From Chitinophagales bacterium (GTDB lineage: Bacteria; Bacteroidota; Bacteroidia; Chitinophagales; Chitinophagaceae): a stretch of DNA of 64,000 nucleotides. Of the stretch, positions 61,718-64,000 are shown one piece after another. Below the pieces are notes generated by a model. The model did no database searches. It was given only the letters and a program-made list of their open reading frames with translations, and was not told the origin of the DNA. How positions within the stretch are numbered: position 1 is the first letter of the stretch; each line of letters begins with the position of its first letter. The stretch is from assembly GCA_020636575.1 (NCBI GenBank), contig JACJXP010000003.1, positions 124,001-188,000 on the forward strand, written 5' to 3'. A program made the translations under genes and the position numbers.

Positions 61718-62506
61718 TTGTCTCCTATTATTTGGTATATCATAGCCGGCATCGCATTTTTATCGGTGGTTGCTTACCTGATCCAGGATAAACTGATCTT
61801 TAAACCTGAGAAGCTAAAACAAGACTTTAAATTCAGGTATGATGCTCCCTTTAGAGAATACTTCTTTGATATCGAACCGGGGGTACGCATCAATGCCCTT
61901 CATTTTTTCAGGAACGAAGCCAAAGGGCTGATCCTTTATTTTCATGGAAATACACGAAGTATTAAGGGCTGGGCCCGGTATGCCAAAGATTTTTACCGGT
62001 ATGATTATGATGTAGTCCTGGTTGATTACAGGGGGTTCGGAAAAAGTACAGGTAAAAGAAGTGAAAAGGAAATGTTGCATGACATGCAGGTCATCTATGA
62101 AAAACTTAAGGTAGAATACCCGGAAGATCATTTGATCGTATACGGCCGGAGCATAGGAAGTGGTTTTGCCACCAAAATTGCTTCTGACAATAATCCACGA
62201 TACTTAATCCTGGATGCACCTTATTTCAATTTTCTTCGTGTTATAGAAAGATTCCTCCCTATTTTGCCTGTCCGGTTTGTACTTAGGTATCATTTACGTA
62301 CAGACAAATGGTTGCCCAAAGTAAAGTGTCATACTTACATCATTCATGGTACCCGGGACTGGCTTATTCCCATCAGGCACAGTGAATCCCTGCAAAAGAT
62401 CAACCCTTCAAAGATCACCCTGATCCGCATAGAAGGTGGAGGACATAATAACCTGCCCTCTTTCGATGAATATCACAATTTTATAAGAGATATTCTTAAG
62501 TACTAA
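61718..62506 (+). CDS. Membrane-anchored alpha/beta hydrolase (BEM46-like)
   Basis: 262 aa. TTG start at 61718; no ATG lies at a suitable place. An N-terminal helix (IIWYIIAGIAFLSVVAYLI) anchors it to the membrane. The hydrolase domain shows the oxyanion region LYFHGNTRSIKGW, the nucleophile elbow YGRSIGSG (Ser145), the acid in IHGTRDWLIP and the catalytic His in GGGHNNLP. This is the arrangement of the BEM46/ABHD13-like serine hydrolases. Substrate unknown. A paralogue begins at 63822, so the two bracket the TPR lipoprotein gene. Confidence 0.9.
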   Translation: MSPIIWYIIAGIAFLSVVAYLIQDKLIFKPEKLKQDFKFRYDAPFREYFFDIEPGVRINALHFFRNEAKGLILYFHGNTRSIKGWARYAKDFYRYDYDVVLVDYRGFGKSTGKRSEKEMLHDMQVIYEKLKVEYPEDHLIVYGRSIGSGFATKIASDNNPRYLILDAPYFNFLRVIERFLPILPVRFVLRYHLRTDKWLPKVKCHTYIIHGTRDWLIPIRHSESLQKINPSKITLIRIEGGGHNNLPSFDEYHNFIRDILKY

Positions 62507-62538
62507 GGCTGCATAGTTGTTAATTAAAGCCTAATTCA

Positions 62539-62597
62539 TATTCTCCTCCTTAACATGGATTATTATTTGAATTCCAAGAGAAAAAGGAGGTGATATG
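62539..62597 (+). promoter_or_regulatory. Perfect Shine-Dalgarno that can be sequestered in a hairpin
   Basis: AAGGAGGTGAT (62584-62594) is a full-length match to the 16S anti-SD and is directly followed by the ATG at 62595. An upstream stretch, ATATTCTCCTCCTT (62539-62552), can pair with it: CCTCCTT with AAGGAGG, and ATAT with the ATAT that reaches into the start codon. Both pairing arms are read directly; use as a translational switch is inferred. Confidence 0.5.
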
Positions 62598-63743
62598 AAA
62601 CTGAAACTCTACACTATTATTTTCTTAGGATTCGGAACAATTCTGTTATCCTGTGCAAGTGCAAAAAAGCTATATGAAAAAGGCAACTATGATGAGGCCG
62701 TAGAAAAAGCAGCTAAAAAGTTGCAAAAAGACCCGCATGATGTAAAACTGCAGGACCTTATCCTTGATGCTTATGCGTTTGCAGTGAAAGATCATGAGGA
62801 CCGTATTCAAAACTATTCCCTCAGCAATAATGAATTGAAATGGGAGTGGATGTATCATGAATATGCTGATCTCCAGAAGTTATACGACGCCATTTTTAAT
62901 GCCCCTGACGTATTTGACCTGGTAAAACCGATTGATTATTCTTCTCATATTATAGTAAACAGGGAAAAAGCGGCTGCGGTAAGGTTTGACCGTGGTATTG
63001 CTTTTATGCAGCATTATGATAAGGAAAGTTACAGAAATGCTTACCGTGAATTCAAATATGCATTACAACTGGATCCGGGCAAAGTAGAAGCAGCACAAAT
63101 GAAAGAAGAAGCATACGAATATGCAGTAACCAACATTGCATTAATACCTCTTCAACCATATAATAATTTTGCTTTTAGCTCCTTTAACTCCGGATATGAT
63201 GATATGGATCAAAGAATGATCAGGAATCTGCAATATAATTCTGGTAACGAATTTGTCAGATTCTATTCCATGTCAGAAGCCAGAAATCTGAATATCAGGA
63301 TCGATATGGTAGCCAATATGCGTATTACTTCAATGGATATTGGACGCAACCGTGAAACTAATAGTATTCGAAAAGTTTCAAAAGAAGTGGTTATCAAAGA
63401 AACTGTGATAAAACCAGATTCTGTGGTTAAAAAATATGGGAAAGTGCATGCGGATGTGATCACCACCACAAGGACATTTTATTCCGATGCATCACTTCAA
63501 CTTAATTTTCTTGATGATAACGGCAGATTACTCTGGTCTGAACAATTTCCTGCTGAACATCGCTGGTCAACCCAATTTAGCAGTTTCAGAGGTGATGAAA
63601 GAGCATTAAATGATGCGGACCTGGCATTAATAAATAAAAGGAAAGAATTTCCACCATCACAAAATGAAATAACACAGATATTGCTGGACAGGATGTATAA
63701 TAACGTTGCCAGCCGGCTAAGAAATTATGCTTCGAGATACTAA
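62595..63743 (+). CDS. TPR-containing lipoprotein of unknown function
   Basis: 382 aa. Signal peptide with lipobox LLSC, then ASAKK. TPR-like helical pairs occupy about 22-60 (KKLYEKGNYDEAVEKAAKKL) and about 130-185 (YDKESYRNAYREFKYALQLDPGKVEAAQ). The C-terminal half is beta-rich (VIKETVIKPDSVVKKYGKV, TTRTFYSDASLQLNF) and ends RLRNYASRY. The family is not recognised. It is preceded by the strongest SD in the window and ends in a clear terminator. Paralogous alpha/beta hydrolase genes lie on both sides. Confidence 0.85.
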   Translation: MKLKLYTIIFLGFGTILLSCASAKKLYEKGNYDEAVEKAAKKLQKDPHDVKLQDLILDAYAFAVKDHEDRIQNYSLSNNELKWEWMYHEYADLQKLYDAIFNAPDVFDLVKPIDYSSHIIVNREKAAAVRFDRGIAFMQHYDKESYRNAYREFKYALQLDPGKVEAAQMKEEAYEYAVTNIALIPLQPYNNFAFSSFNSGYDDMDQRMIRNLQYNSGNEFVRFYSMSEARNLNIRIDMVANMRITSMDIGRNRETNSIRKVSKEVVIKETVIKPDSVVKKYGKVHADVITTTRTFYSDASLQLNFLDDNGRLLWSEQFPAEHRWSTQFSSFRGDERALNDADLALINKRKEFPPSQNEITQILLDRMYNNVASRLRNYASRY

Positions 63744-63752
63744 TACCTTAAT

Positions 63753-63786
63753 AAAAAGGACTTGAACTAAACTCAAGTCCTTTTTT
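63753..63786 (+). terminator. Terminator of the TPR lipoprotein gene
   Basis: AAAAAGGACTTGA-ACTAAAC-TCAAGTCC followed by TTTTTT, directly behind the stop at 63743. Confidence 0.9.
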
Positions 63787-63821
63787 CTTTTCATCTTTGC
63801 CCTTCTTCTACCAGGTTTTTT

Positions 63822-64000
63822 ATGCAAAAAAGATTTATTAAAGGAATTAAGATCCTTATAACTATTTACCTGCTGGGCGGAATGGCGCTTTACTTTCTAC
63901 AGGATTATATACTTTTTCATCCTATATCTCTTAAACGAAATCTACGGTTCGACTTTAGTGAGCCGCATACAGATATTACAATTCCGGTCAATGACAAAGA
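63822..64000 (+). CDS. Alpha/beta hydrolase, partial (runs past window end)
   Basis: ATG at 63822; 59 codons are visible before the window ends. An N-terminal membrane helix (ILITIYLLGGMALYFL) is followed by QDYILFHPISLKRNLRFDF. This parallels the start of the hydrolase at 61718 (LIQDKLIFKPEKLKQDFKF), so I call it a paralogue. The catalytic motifs lie outside the window, so the call rests on this N-terminal likeness. Confidence 0.65.
   Translation, partial: MQKRFIKGIKILITIYLLGGMALYFLQDYILFHPISLKRNLRFDFSEPHTDITIPVNDK

Overview
The window is chromosomal DNA of a Bacteroidota bacterium, most likely a Chitinophagaceae-type member. The evidence is a SusC/SusD pair, type IX secretion (T9SS) cargo with both type A and type B C-terminal sorting domains, PorP/SprF and PorE-like proteins, a DUF4293 gene beside glyA, a DUF6427 protein, TAnnTTTG-type -7 promoter boxes and mostly weak Shine-Dalgarno sites. 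I see no phage, insertion sequence or CRISPR array.

Layout. 1-6.75 kb (minus): a glycan-uptake operon, SusC, SusD, surface glycan-binding lipoprotein and a cut-off IPT/TIG lipoprotein, with a divergent AraC-family regulator (6.93-7.81 kb). 7.8-8.3 kb: tRNA-Pro, a small GIY-YIG nuclease gene and a second copy of the tRNA 3' end. 8.4-9.7 kb: secreted astacin-like protease. 9.8-28.2 kb (minus): five-gene surface-adhesin operon with two giant type-B T9SS proteins (2995 and 1707 aa), two PorP/SprF proteins and a PorE-like OmpA lipoprotein. 28.6-29.1 kb: a second tRNA (Ser), GIY-YIG gene and tRNA-fragment cassette with the same plan as the first. 29.2-41.9 kb: housekeeping genes (dnaA, a 5'-nucleotidase split into two genes, an FAD dehydrogenase, a NatAB-like ABC exporter, a coiled-coil protein with 16-residue repeats, nitronate monooxygenase, nucleotidyltransferase, glyA, DUF4293). 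42-49.3 kb: three type-A T9SS secreted proteins. 49.6-64 kb: uvrA, an ECF sigma factor, dsbD with a stand-alone DsbD-alpha-like protein, purQ, a DUF6427 protein, a hypothetical protein, kup, two related alpha/beta hydrolases and a TPR lipoprotein.

How the parts relate. The SusCD operon and its AraC neighbour share an intergenic region with a clear direct repeat, so the regulator probably controls the operon. The adhesin operon supplies very large T9SS cargo together with the PorP/SprF and PorE-type outer-membrane factors usually needed to export or anchor such cargo. The three T9SS-A proteins at 42-49 kb would use the same secretion machinery.

The most unusual signal is the pair of tRNA/GIY-YIG cassettes. 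In both, an intact tRNA is followed by a terminator-like hairpin, then at once by an approximately 80-codon GIY-YIG ORF, then a hairpin, a degenerate copy of the same tRNA's 3' end and another terminator. This recurrence at two unrelated tRNAs suggests a minimal tRNA-targeting mobile element of about 340-370 bp. Other points of interest are a DsbD whose fused alpha domain has lost the redox cysteines that its neighbour keeps, a perfect Shine-Dalgarno sequence that can be paired shut, and a 93-bp nested palindromic element.
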